From positions 1,544,962 through 1,608,961 of the forward strand of contig NC_008278.1 in assembly GCF_000058485.1 (NCBI RefSeq): a DNA stretch of 64,000 bases, in the 5' to 3' direction. The notes below the pieces were generated by a model. The model saw nothing but the letters and a program-made list of their open reading frames with translations, was not told the DNA's origin and did no database searches. Position numbers and translations under genes: made by a program. This DNA is from Frankia alni ACN14a (lineage in GTDB: Bacteria; Actinomycetota; Actinomycetes; Frankiales; Frankiaceae). Below are positions 27,403 to 35,260 of the stretch, piece by piece. How positions within the stretch are numbered: the stretch's first letter is position 1; each line of letters opens with the position of its first letter.

Positions 27403-27420
27403 TGTTCGCCGCCGTTCACC
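27403..27420 (+). promoter_or_regulatory. PHO-box-like direct repeat upstream of the phosphate permease
   Basis: GTTCGCC and GTTCACC follow each other in the region upstream of the leftward phosphate-permease gene. Actinobacterial PHO boxes are direct repeats of GTTCACC with an 11-base period; here the period is 10 and the first copy has one mismatch. An AT-rich segment (27418-27460) adjoins it. The site overlaps no gene. Weak candidate. Confidence 0.22.
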
Positions 27421-27425
27421 TATTA

Positions 27426-28760
27426 TTAATGCAAAGAACTACCGCTGTTTGGTTTATCGAGTGACGCCTGGCCGGCGGGGGTGGTCGTGTTGGATTTCCG
27501 CCGGCCACCCAGGCGGGTGACCGTCGCCCGGTCGAGGCCCGCGGCGGCGAGGCGCGGGTCGTCCAGCAGGCCCGCGTCCAGCGCCCGCAGGACGTGCCCG
27601 GCCAGGGCCCGCCCCGTCGCCGGTTCGTCGGCGACCGCGCCGGACTGCCGGGCGGCGGCGTGGTCGGCCAGCCGGGTCAGCGCCTCGTCGAGCCCGGCCA
27701 GCAGGCAGCCGGCCACCGTCGCGTGCCGGCTCACCAACTGCCCGGGATGCAGGTCCCAGCCCTGGTAGAGGCCACGGTGCCAGGCACGGCGGACCAGCTC
27801 CGCGTGCCGGTGCCAGGCGCGGCGCACGTCGTCGCCGGAGGCGCCTGGCCGCTCGTCGCCGTCGACGGGCAGCAGGTTCGACGAACCGTCCGCGACGTCG
27901 ACGCCGGTGCCGGCCGCGGCGAGCTGCATCATCGTCGTGGCGAACTCCACCGCCGGGTGGTCGCTGGCCTGGTGCGCGGCCGTGATCCCGAGCGCCGCCG
28001 AGTAGTCGTAGGTGCCGACATGCAGCCCGACGAGGCGGCCGGGGCCCAGGTCGAGGCCGGAGCGCACCAGTTCGGGCAGGGCGAGCACCGCGGCCGGCGT
28101 CTCGACCTGCACCTCAAGACCGATCGGGTCGAGCCCCAGCCGCCGCTCCAGCTCGCCGAGGACGTCGGCGAAGACCCGCAGGTGCCGTGGGTCGCTGACC
28201 TTCGGCAGGGTCACCACCAGGCCGGGCGGCGGGGAGTCGTCGCCGACGAGCGCGGTGAGGAACAGGTCGAGGCTGCGCAGCCCGCGGACGCGGACCAGCG
28301 GATCGAGTGACTTGGGCCGCAGCCCGTAGCGGGCGGGCAGGGCCCCGGCGGCCGACGCGGCGCGCAGTGCCTCGGCCGCGCGCACGGCGTCGGCGTCCTC
28401 GACGTCGTCCGGCCGCAGGCCGTAGCCGTCCTCCAGGTCGACCCGCAGGTCCTGGATCGGCTCGACGGCGAGCGCGCGCCGGGTGTGGGCGTGGACGGCC
28501 GCGGCGACCTGCGGCCGCGGGTCGCCACCGGTCGCCGCGGCGAGTGTCGCCGGGTCGGCGCCGTACGTCGCGAGCAGGGCGCTTGCCCGGGCGCCCCAGG
28601 CCGGCACGACGTCGGGGACCATCTGATCTGCGGGCAGGTAGCAGGTGTGGACGGGCTGGCGGGCGCCGGTGTCGCCCGGATGGCGGGCGGCGAGGTCCGC
28701 GTCGACGAGGTCGAGGGCGGCGGTCAGTCGGGCGACGACATCGGGCGGCAGCGTCGGCAT
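27426..28760 (-). CDS. HpcH/HpaI aldolase or citrate-lyase-like protein (DUF6986)
   Basis: A 444-residue TIM-barrel protein of the CitE/malate-synthase-like superfamily. Landmarks are VEPIQDLRVDLEDGYG, LRPKSLDPLVRVRGLRSLDLF, LVVTLPKVSDPRHL, LEVQVETPAAVLALPEL and WHRGLYQGWDLHPGQLVSRH. The acidic residues after DLR and in QVET are placed where the family binds magnesium. The substrate is not known. Because related folds condense glyoxylate with acetyl-CoA and allantoin breakdown yields glyoxylate, a role in glyoxylate handling is an attractive inference. ATG 28760 with GGAG ten bases upstream. The tail after LGGRRKSN is poorly conserved. Confidence 0.75.
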   Translation of the reverse strand: MPTLPPDVVARLTAALDLVDADLAARHPGDTGARQPVHTCYLPADQMVPDVVPAWGARASALLATYGADPATLAAATGGDPRPQVAAAVHAHTRRALAVEPIQDLRVDLEDGYGLRPDDVEDADAVRAAEALRAASAAGALPARYGLRPKSLDPLVRVRGLRSLDLFLTALVGDDSPPPGLVVTLPKVSDPRHLRVFADVLGELERRLGLDPIGLEVQVETPAAVLALPELVRSGLDLGPGRLVGLHVGTYDYSAALGITAAHQASDHPAVEFATTMMQLAAAGTGVDVADGSSNLLPVDGDERPGASGDDVRRAWHRHAELVRRAWHRGLYQGWDLHPGQLVSRHATVAGCLLAGLDEALTRLADHAAARQSGAVADEPATGRALAGHVLRALDAGLLDDPRLAAAGLDRATVTRLGGRRKSNTTTPAGQASLDKPNSGSSLH

Positions 28761-28850
28761 ACGCCCAGTCTCCGGCCTTCGCCGGTCCGGTCGCCGGCCG
28801 GGGCGCTACTCGGAGCGTCACTCGGGGCGCCTACTCGGGGCGGCTACTCG

Positions 28851-28886
28851 GGGCGCTGGTCAGGGCGCTGGTCAGGGCGCTGGTGA
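28851..28886. repeat. Tandem repeat, 3 x 12 bp, at the 3' end of the TetR gene
   Basis: Three copies of gggcgctggtca (last copy ending ga) overlap the stop codon of the TetR gene. They are preceded by imperfect copies of ctactcggggcg between 28820 and 28850. Confidence 0.75.
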
Positions 28887-29705
28887 AGGTGCCGAGTCGG
28901 GCGTCGGGTCGGGCCCCGGTGGACGCTCACCGGTATCCACGGCGCGGGCGGGTTCGATGAGCGCGGCCAACCCGTCGAGGACCCTGGCCAGGCCGAAGCG
29001 GAAGGCGTGTCCGGGGTCGTGCGCGCTGCCGCGGGCCGCCCCGGCCGCGCTGCCGACCCGGACGGCCAGCGGGAAGGCATCCGGGTCGAGGACTCGGGCC
29101 AGCAGTGGGCCGGCCCGGTCCCACCACTGCTGGTCGGACAGGCCGTCGGCCGCCCGCGTCTCGTTCGCGTCGATCGCGGCCCGCGCGTTCGCCTGGACGA
29201 AGGACAGCAGGTGGGTGAGGCAGTCATCCATCTCGGTGTCACTGAGCCCGAGGCCGTCGAGCGCGGCGAGTTCGTGCTCGTACTTGGCGATCGAGCCCGG
29301 CCCCAGCGACGGGCGCAGCGTGGAGACGGCGGCGGCCCAGGGATGGGCCTCGAACAGGGCCCTGTTCTCCCTGGCGATCGCGGCCAGCCGCTTCCGCCAG
29401 GGTTCGCCGGTGCTGTCTGCGCGCTCCATCCGGGCGTAGGTCGCGTCGAGCATGAGGTCGAGCAGCTCGGCCTTGCCAGGGACGTAGGTGTACAGCGTCA
29501 TCGGGACGACCTCCAGCGCCTGCGCGACGCGGCGCATCGTCACCGCCGCCAGACCCTCCCCATCCGCCAGGGTGACGGCGGCGTCGACGACCGCGTCGAC
29601 GCTGAGCCCGCGGGCGGGTCCTCGGCGCGGGGTCGCCGAGGGGTCGCGCCAGAGCAGGGCGAGGGTCCTGACGGGGTCGCCGGCGCTGGTCCGGTCGCTG
29701 GGCAT
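28872..29705 (-). CDS. TetR/AcrR-family transcriptional regulator
   Basis: Residues 35-80 form the DNA-binding domain (LSVDAVVDAAVTLADGEGLAAVTMRRVAQALEVVPMTLYTYVPGKAEL), and the remainder matches the tetracycline-repressor-type C-terminal ligand domain (LDLMLDATYA, HPWAAAVSTLRPSLGPG, YEHELAALDGLGLSDTEMDDC). Length 277 including a Pro-rich tail. It is divergent from a VOC-family gene across a 93-base gap that contains an imperfect inverted repeat, the usual arrangement for a TetR repressor controlling itself and its neighbour. Confidence 0.9.
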   Translation of the reverse strand: MPSDRTSAGDPVRTLALLWRDPSATPRRGPARGLSVDAVVDAAVTLADGEGLAAVTMRRVAQALEVVPMTLYTYVPGKAELLDLMLDATYARMERADSTGEPWRKRLAAIARENRALFEAHPWAAAVSTLRPSLGPGSIAKYEHELAALDGLGLSDTEMDDCLTHLLSFVQANARAAIDANETRAADGLSDQQWWDRAGPLLARVLDPDAFPLAVRVGSAAGAARGSAHDPGHAFRFGLARVLDGLAALIEPARAVDTGERPPGPDPTPDSAPSPAP

Positions 29706-29725
29706 GGATCTCCGTTCTTACTTCA

Positions 29726-29748
29726 TACGGCGTACTATGTACCTCGTA
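29726..29748. promoter_or_regulatory. Candidate TetR operator
   Basis: TACGGCGTAC, three bases (tat), then GTACCTCGTA: an inverted repeat with 8 of 10 positions complementary. It lies in the short gap between the divergent TetR and VOC genes, in the only AT-richer part, where promoters of both genes should overlap. Confidence 0.55.
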
Positions 29749-29798
29749 CAAGATTCTCGTGCGATCAGGCCGCCCGCACGCACCTCGGGAGCGCAGTC

Positions 29799-30221
29799 AT
29801 GAAGATCACCTCCTCCGCCGTGTCGCTCAATGTCGAGGATGTCGCCGCGTCCAGCGCCTTCCTCGCCGAGCACTTCGCCTTCGCCGAGCAGATGGCCGCG
29901 GACGGCTTCGCCTCGCTGGCGCGCGAGGACGCCGGCATGAACGTCGTGTTCCTGCGGCGCGGTCTCGCAACGCTGCCCGCCGATCAGCGCGACGAGCACG
30001 CCGCCGGCCTCATCCTCGCCTTCGTCGTCGACGACCTGGAAGGGGAGTTGGCCCGGTTGCAGGCCGAGGGGGTCGCCATCACGATGCCGCTGACCGTGGA
30101 GGAGTGGGGCGAGCGGGCGTTCCAGGTCCGGGACCCCAACGGGGTGATCGTCCAGCTCGTCGACTGGAACGGCTCCGAGGCGGCGGGGCAGGCCGCGCCG
30201 GCCGGGGACGCCGACCGGTAG
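29799..30221 (+). CDS. VOC-superfamily (glyoxalase/bleomycin-resistance-like) protein
   Basis: A 140-residue protein with the paired beta-alpha-beta-beta-beta modules of the vicinal-oxygen-chelate fold: ITSSAVSLNVEDVAASSAFLAEHFAF at the start and ERAFQVRDPNGVIVQLVDW near the end, where the final Glu of the usual metal motif is replaced by Gln (IVQLVDW). Members sequester or modify small molecules; the substrate is unknown. ATG 29799 with GGGAG upstream. Probably controlled by the divergent TetR regulator. Confidence 0.85.
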   Translation: MKITSSAVSLNVEDVAASSAFLAEHFAFAEQMAADGFASLAREDAGMNVVFLRRGLATLPADQRDEHAAGLILAFVVDDLEGELARLQAEGVAITMPLTVEEWGERAFQVRDPNGVIVQLVDWNGSEAAGQAAPAGDADR

Positions 30222-30237
30222 GTAGGGCCCGCTCGGC

Positions 30238-30660
30238 TCAGGCCAGCGGGGGGACCGCCTGCGCCTGCGCTTCCGGCGCCGGCGCCGCCGGGTCCGTCGA
30301 TCGGTTCGTCGCCGGGTCGCCGACCGCGGGTCGAGCGGCCGTCACCAGGTCGGTGTCGACTCCGACCGGCCCGAGCATGCCCGCGCCACCCGGGGCGCCG
30401 ATCGGCTTCGGCCGACCGGACAGGGGGCGGTAGAAGAACGCGTGCGCGTCGCCGAGGTGTGCGTGGCCGTCGCCGTCGAGGTCGCGCTCCCACACGATCG
30501 CGTCGACGGGGCAGACCCGCGCGCAGGCGCCGCAGTCGATGCACTCCTCCGGATGGATGTACAGCTTGCGCCGGCCCTCGTAGACGCAGTCGACCGGGCA
30601 CTCGTCGACGCAGGACCGGTCGGTGACGTCGAGGCAGGCCGCGGTGATGACGTAGACCAT
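30238..30660 (-). CDS. 7Fe ferredoxin (FdxA-like)
   Basis: The first 60 residues match actinobacterial 3Fe-4S/4Fe-4S ferredoxins: MVYVITAACLDVTDRSCVDE, then CPVDCVYEG and YIHPEECIDCGACARVCPVDAI. Eight cysteines are seen at 9, 17, 21, 25, 40, 43, 46 and 50. At 140 residues it is longer than the usual 105-110; the extra C-terminal part is Ala/Pro-rich and looks disordered. It starts 8 bases after the stop of an amidohydrolase gene on the same strand, so the two are probably cotranscribed, an unexpected pairing. It may serve a nearby oxidoreductase such as the Rieske oxygenase. Confidence 0.92.
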   Translation of the reverse strand: MVYVITAACLDVTDRSCVDECPVDCVYEGRRKLYIHPEECIDCGACARVCPVDAIVWERDLDGDGHAHLGDAHAFFYRPLSGRPKPIGAPGGAGMLGPVGVDTDLVTAARPAVGDPATNRSTDPAAPAPEAQAQAVPPLA

Positions 30661-30668
30661 CCGCGCGC

Positions 30669-32318
30669 TCAGCCCCGGCCCGCGGTCGGCACGGGAACAT
30701 CCGGCGAACCTGTGGTGCCCGTGGTGCCCGTGGTGCCCGTGGTGCCCGGGGTGTTCGGGGAGGTCGCGACGGCCGGGAAAACGGGGGCGGCCGGGGGTGA
30801 AGCCGCCGCCGGCGCTGGGCGCACCGATCGGGGGGGTCGATGCGCGGCACCGGCGGCGGCGGTCTCGGTGGGGGGCGTCCGGCTTCCCGTGCCCGGACCA
30901 TCATCGCTCAGGTCGCCAGAGTCGAGGGAGTCAACTCGGTAACCCGGTCCGAACTGCCCTGTTGCTTTGTACCAAACGCCCCCTCGGAGGCAGCCGACCG
31001 GGGTCAGCCGGCGCGGGTGGGAGATGGTCTCGAACCCGTCCGTGAACGAGCACTCGCCCGTCTCCACCCGCAGGACGCTGACCTCGGCGTCGCGCCCGAC
31101 GTCGAGGGAACCGAGCTGCGCCGAGCGCCCGATCGCCGCCGCGGTGTTGGCCGTCGCCATCGCGATGACGTCGACGAGGTCGACCCCGAGCGCCCAGATC
31201 TTCGACATCGTCTCGGGCAGTGACCAGACCGGGCCGGCGGTGTTGAACAGGTTCAGGTCGGTGCTGATCGTCGTGGGCAGGTAGCCGAGGTCGAACAGCG
31301 CCCGGGCCGCAGCGAAACGGAAGTCCGAACCGGAATGCCCGACGTCGAGGCGCAGGCCCGCCTCGACCGCGGCGGCAAAGCGCCCGTCGACGGCGGTGTC
31401 GTCGTCGACGAGGATCCCGGAGTGGCCGCGGAAGGCGTGCGTGACGATGTCGCCGGGGCGCAGGGCGGCGATCGCGTCCAGGTTGGCCAGGCTCGGCGTG
31501 TAGGGGTAGCGGCCGAGATGCACCATGATCGGCAGATTGCCGGCGATGGACTTCGCACCCTCCAGGAACGGGGAGGTCCGGGGGTCGTCGGTGACGGTGG
31601 CCCGCACCTTGAAGCCGACAATCATGTCCTGGTGCGCCTCGACGGTCGCGGCGGTGGCGTCGAGGTCGAGGTTGCGGGGATCGGCTGCGATCTCCAGCCG
31701 GTGCGCGAGGAAGTCCTTCGTCGCCAGGTACAGCAGGCACGGGTCGAGGAAGGCGAGCACCCGGGTCCGCACGGTGGGGCCCTCGACGAAGGCCCGGGCC
31801 AGGCCGAAGGTCCGCACGCCGGAGGTGCCGCCGTCGACGACGACCGGGACGCCCACGTCGACGCCGGCCCGGTCCGGGTGCACGCAGAAGTCGCCGAGCC
31901 CCGGGTAGACGTGGGTGTGCAGATCGATCAGCCCCGGCGTCACGATCAGGCCCCGACAGTCGACGATGACCGTCGCCCCGCCCTCGACCCTGCCGCCCGC
32001 GGCGCCCGAGCCGACCGCGCCGCTTGCCAGGACCGCGCCGCTCGCCAGGACCGCGCCGCTCGCCAGGACCGCGCCGCTCGCCAGGACCGCGCCGCTCGCC
32101 AGGACCGCGCCGCTCGCCAGGACCGCGCCGCTCGCGCCGGCTCGATGCGCGTCCGCCTCGTCGGCGGGCACGACGGCGCTGATCCGGCCGTCGACGCAGA
32201 ACACGTCCGCGATCCGGTCGACGCCGTTCGCCGGGTCGATCACCCGGCCGCCCGCGAGCACGGTCACCGGCCGACCCGCGCCGGCTGCCACCCCGTCCCA
32301 TGCGCTGCCCTCGGACAT
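30669..32318 (-). CDS. Amidohydrolase/deacetylase-family metallohydrolase
   Basis: Amidohydrolase-superfamily barrel with His134 and His136 (IDLHTHVYPG), a Lys in IVGFKVRAT that is the likely carboxylated metal bridge, His in IMVHLGRYP and VTHAFRGH, and Asp in ISTDLNLFN. DFCVHPDRAGVDVGV and VVDGGTSGVRTFGLAR are typical of the EF_0837-like amidohydrolase/deacetylase group; the exact substrate is unknown. Residues 63-103 contain Gly-Ala-Val-Leu-Ala-Ser repeated about six times, inserted in the N-terminal beta domain, and the tail has repeated Thr-Gly-Thr. Length 549 against about 400 for relatives. It is divergent from a LysR gene and followed closely by a ferredoxin gene. Confidence 0.82.
   Translation of the reverse strand: MSEGSAWDGVAAGAGRPVTVLAGGRVIDPANGVDRIADVFCVDGRISAVVPADEADAHRAGASGAVLASGAVLASGAVLASGAVLASGAVLASGAVLASGAVGSGAAGGRVEGGATVIVDCRGLIVTPGLIDLHTHVYPGLGDFCVHPDRAGVDVGVPVVVDGGTSGVRTFGLARAFVEGPTVRTRVLAFLDPCLLYLATKDFLAHRLEIAADPRNLDLDATAATVEAHQDMIVGFKVRATVTDDPRTSPFLEGAKSIAGNLPIMVHLGRYPYTPSLANLDAIAALRPGDIVTHAFRGHSGILVDDDTAVDGRFAAAVEAGLRLDVGHSGSDFRFAAARALFDLGYLPTTISTDLNLFNTAGPVWSLPETMSKIWALGVDLVDVIAMATANTAAAIGRSAQLGSLDVGRDAEVSVLRVETGECSFTDGFETISHPRRLTPVGCLRGGVWYKATGQFGPGYRVDSLDSGDLSDDGPGTGSRTPPTETAAAGAAHRPPRSVRPAPAAASPPAAPVFPAVATSPNTPGTTGTTGTTGTTGSPDVPVPTAGRG
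32014..32135. repeat. In-frame tandem repeat in the amidohydrolase, about 6.7 x 18 bp
   Basis: Six full and one partial copy of accgcgccgctcgccagg (first copy with one change). On the coding strand this gives the Gly-Ala-Val-Leu-Ala-Ser array. The near identity of copies suggests recent expansion. Confidence 0.93.
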
Positions 32319-32528
32319 GCTCCTCCGCGTCCCGTGCGCCAGGACGCCGCCCGTCGGGCGGCGCCGCGGCCGACACCGTCGTCGGCGAGCCGAACCGTTC
32401 CGCCCGATCGTCCGTCACCGCCGCCGGAGCCGTCCAAGACGCAAACGGCCGATGGGCGATAGTGGTTCACCTATGGGCCTCCCGGCGGCCAAGGGTTCCG
32501 GAGATCGACGGGGGATACAACGACAGAC

Positions 32529-33440
32529 ATGCGGGGATGGCTGAACCTTCGCCAGGCGGCCTATTTCATCGTGGTCGCCGAGGAGGAGTCGTTCACCCGG
32601 GCCGCGGCCCGCCTGCACATCGCCCAGCCCTCGCTGTCCCAGCAGATCCGCGCGCTCGAACGCCAGCTCGACGTGGTCCTGCTGGAGCGGACGTCGCGCG
32701 GGGTGCGTCCCACCGCGGCCGGGCGGGTGTTCCTCGACGGCGCGCGTTCGGCGCTCGCCGCGGCGGAGGGTGCCGTGGCCCGCGCCCGAGCCACCGCCGG
32801 CCACGGCGGCGGGGCGCTGCACGTCGCGACCGTGACGTCGCTGGCGACCTGGGTCCTGCCGCGGGCGGTCGCGCGCTGGCGGCCCGGCCATCCCGACATC
32901 ACCCTGCGTATCACCGAGTTTCCCGACCGCCGCACGCTGGAGGCGTTCATGGCGGGCGGTGAGGCCGACGTCGGCATCGGCCCGCGCCCGGCGACCTGGT
33001 CGGGGCCGGTCCGCGGGCTTGGCCACGAGCGCTTCGTCGTCGTGGTCCCCGCGGCCGATCCGCGTGCCGGGCGGGCCGGGATCGAGCTCCAGGCGTTCGC
33101 CGACCAGGACTGGGTCCTCTACGCCCCGGACCACGGCCTGTCCGAGCTGGTACGCGAGGCGTGCGCGGCCGCCGGCTTCACCCCGCGCGGCGTCGTGGAG
33201 ACGCGCCAGGTCGACGCCGCGGCCCGGCTCGCCGCCGCCGGGCTCGGCGCCGCCCTGGTCCCCGAGCCCGCCGTCCCGAACGATCTCGCCGCGAACCGGG
33301 TCGACCTCGCCGCACCACCGCTGCGCGAGGTCGTCGCCTACGCCCGCGCCGCCTTCACCCCCGCCGCCTTCGGCTTCGTCGACCTGCTCGCCGCCCTCGA
33401 CGTCGGCCTCACCCGTCCCGGCGGCGCCGTCCTGACCTGA
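32529..33440 (+). CDS. LysR-family transcriptional regulator
   Basis: Residues 4-63 form the winged helix-turn-helix (LNLRQAAYFIVVAEEESFTRAAARLHIAQPSLSQQIRALE), followed by the effector-binding domain (LHVATVTSLATWVLPRAVARW, then DVGIGPRP and VVVVPAADPRAG). Length 303 is standard. Divergent from the amidohydrolase gene with about 210 bases between, the normal layout for a LysR regulator and its target. The effector may be an intermediate of the amidohydrolase reaction, but nothing in the sequence identifies it. Confidence 0.93.
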   Translation: MRGWLNLRQAAYFIVVAEEESFTRAAARLHIAQPSLSQQIRALERQLDVVLLERTSRGVRPTAAGRVFLDGARSALAAAEGAVARARATAGHGGGALHVATVTSLATWVLPRAVARWRPGHPDITLRITEFPDRRTLEAFMAGGEADVGIGPRPATWSGPVRGLGHERFVVVVPAADPRAGRAGIELQAFADQDWVLYAPDHGLSELVREACAAAGFTPRGVVETRQVDAAARLAAAGLGAALVPEPAVPNDLAANRVDLAAPPLREVVAYARAAFTPAAFGFVDLLAALDVGLTRPGGAVLT

Positions 33441-33474
33441 TCACTCGCAAATGATCATCATGGGAGTTCCCCGG

Positions 33475-33503
33475 TTTATGTGCCTAGTCCGGTGACATAT
33501 AGT
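33475..33503 (+). promoter_or_regulatory. Candidate promoter of the ferritin-like gene
   Basis: A good -10 element TATAGT at 33498-33503 is preceded, after 17 bases, by TTTATG (3 of 6 match to TTGACA). The transcript would start near 33510, about 58 bases before the ATG of the ferritin-like gene. The sequence around it is clearly less GC-rich than its surroundings. Confidence 0.4.
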
Positions 33504-33567
33504 CGACGATGGCGCCGTGCCCGGCTGGTGCCGGTGCGCCTCGCCGGGTCAGTGGAGGGACGGACAC

Positions 33568-34071
33568 ATGGCTGACACGCAGACCACCCCGGTCACCGAG
33601 CTGTTGAACGAGCTGCTCGGCAGCTACTGGGCGGGCTACGCCCAGCACCGCACCCATCTGGTCCTCGTCGAGTCCTGGGGTCTGCACGGTCTGGCCGCGG
33701 GCATGGCCCAGCGGATCGCCGACGAGCCGGTCACCATCGCCGCGGTGCTGAACCGGCTGCTCGACCTCGGCGGCCGACCGGACTTCGTGGTGGCCAAGCC
33801 GGCCATCGGGACGACCCTGCGCGAGGTGCTGGAGAACGACCTGGCGGCACAGCGCGGCGCCCGTCCCGGCCTGAACCAGGCGGCGGAGGTCGCCGCCGCC
33901 GAGCACGACGCGACCACCCGCATCCTGATCGAGACCGTTCTCGCCGACGAGGAACGGCACCTGTCCTGGCTCGACACCGAGCTGTCGCTCTACCACCGGC
34001 TCGGCGAGCCGCTCTACACCGCGCAGCGCCTCGCCGTGGCCACCGCCGACGCCTCCCCGTCGCCGGCCTGA
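33568..34071 (+). CDS. Bacterioferritin-like protein with degenerate ferroxidase site
   Basis: A 167-residue four-helix protein that aligns by eye with bacterioferritin: LLNELLGSYWAGYAQHRTH with ESWGLHGLA, FVVAKPAIGTTLREVLENDLA, and ILIETVLADEERHLSWLDTEL. By that alignment Glu53, Glu128 and His131 match ferroxidase ligands, but the positions of Glu18, His54 and Glu94 are Tyr20, Thr56 and Gln95, and the haem-ligating Met is Pro54. It may therefore be a ferritin-like protein that does not oxidise iron in the usual way, or one with another metal or DNA-binding role. ATG 33568 with GTGGAGGGA. Single-gene unit. Confidence 0.75.
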   Translation: MADTQTTPVTELLNELLGSYWAGYAQHRTHLVLVESWGLHGLAAGMAQRIADEPVTIAAVLNRLLDLGGRPDFVVAKPAIGTTLREVLENDLAAQRGARPGLNQAAEVAAAEHDATTRILIETVLADEERHLSWLDTELSLYHRLGEPLYTAQRLAVATADASPSPA

Positions 34072-34109
34072 GCCACGCCCCCGTCTGTCCGGAGGCCTCG
34101 GCGCCCGAT

Positions 34110-35258
34110 TTATCCCTCTGGATAGACGGGGGAGGCGGCGAGGCGGGGGCGCAGGGTGTCGGCGGCGGTGTGGATGCGGGCGCGCAGGGCGCGGGCGTCG
34201 TCGTCGGGAAGCCAGCTTGCGGTGACGCCGTCGAGGGCGATCGCGACCATGTCGTCGAACGAGTAGTCGAACGCGGTGGCCACGGAGGCGTATTCGTAGC
34301 CGAGATCCAGGTCGGTCAGGGCCGGGTCGTCGGTGTTGAGGGTGGCGAGCAGGCCGCCGGCACGCATGGCGGGGTAGGGATGGTCGGCGAGCGCCGGGAA
34401 GGCGTTGGCGATGCGGATGTTGGAGTTCGGGCAGACGGTCAACGGGATCCGCTCGGCGGCAAACCGTGTCATCAGCTCGGGGTCGTCAACCAGGGACAGG
34501 CCGTGGTCGACCCGCTCGGCGCCGAGCACGTCGACGAGCGTCGCGATGGCCGTCGGCGGGCTGTTCTCGCCCTGGTGGCCGGTGCGCCGCAGGCCGTGCC
34601 GGGCGGCGAGCCGGTAGGCGTCGGCGAAGGAGGCCGGGTCCACCCCCCGCTCGGTGGAGTCCATCCCGACGCCGAGCACCCGTTCGACGCCGGGCGCCCC
34701 GGCCCGGCGCAGCCGGACCAGGTCCTCGACCATCGCGACGCCGGCGGACGGCCCGAAGGCCCGGTCGACGTCCGCGATGAGCATCGCGACCGAGCCGGTC
34801 TCGGTCTCGGCCGCCGCCAGGCCCTCGCTGAGCCCGGCGACGATGTCACCCAGCGCCGAGCCCGCGGCCAGGTGACGGGCGGGGGTGAAGAACAGCTCGG
34901 CGTAGACCCGGCCGTGCGCCGCCGCGTCGAGCACGCTCTCGTAGCCGAGCCGCGCCCAGTCGTCCCGCGTGGTCAAGGTCGACTGGACCAGCCAGAACAC
35001 CGTGAGGAACTCGTCGAGGGAGTTGTAGGTGTACAGCTCGGTGACATCCGTCGTGGGCAGCGGGAGGCCGGCTCGGGTGGCGAGTTCGACCACGGTCGCC
35101 GGGCGCATCGTTCCCTCGACGTGACAGTGCAGCTCGACCTTCGGTAGCGCGTCGAGGGCTTCGGTGAGGGTCAGCGGTCTGATGTCGCGGGCGGGTTCGT
35201 GACCGCCGCTCACCGAACCGCCGCTCATCGGACCGCCGCTCATCGGACCGCCGCTCAT
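34110..35258 (-). CDS. Adenosine/adenine deaminase family protein
   Basis: Zinc-dependent ADA-family barrel: His44 and His46 (VELHCHVEGTMRP), RTGHQGENSP where the usual His-Ala-Gly-Glu reads His-Gln-Gly-Glu, VDHGLSLV, VCPNSNI and the metal-binding Asp pair in LNTDDPALT. Length 382. Whether adenosine or adenine is the substrate cannot be decided by eye. The N-terminus consists of repeats of Met-Ser-Gly-Gly-Pro, each with its own ATG, from a 15-bp tandem repeat. The first ATG overlaps the stop of the 8-oxoguanine deaminase gene (ATGA at 35255-35258), supporting translational coupling and use of that start. Confidence 0.85.
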   Translation of the reverse strand: MSGGPMSGGPMSGGSVSGGHEPARDIRPLTLTEALDALPKVELHCHVEGTMRPATVVELATRAGLPLPTTDVTELYTYNSLDEFLTVFWLVQSTLTTRDDWARLGYESVLDAAAHGRVYAELFFTPARHLAAGSALGDIVAGLSEGLAAAETETGSVAMLIADVDRAFGPSAGVAMVEDLVRLRRAGAPGVERVLGVGMDSTERGVDPASFADAYRLAARHGLRRTGHQGENSPPTAIATLVDVLGAERVDHGLSLVDDPELMTRFAAERIPLTVCPNSNIRIANAFPALADHPYPAMRAGGLLATLNTDDPALTDLDLGYEYASVATAFDYSFDDMVAIALDGVTASWLPDDDARALRARIHTAADTLRPRLAASPVYPEG

Positions 35259-35260
35259 CG
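35201..35260. repeat. Start-codon-bearing tandem repeat, 4 x 15 bp
   Basis: Four copies of gaccgccgctcatcg (two with changes). On the minus strand each of three copies contains an in-frame ATG, so the deaminase gene has three equivalent potential starts at 15-base intervals. Confidence 0.9.
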
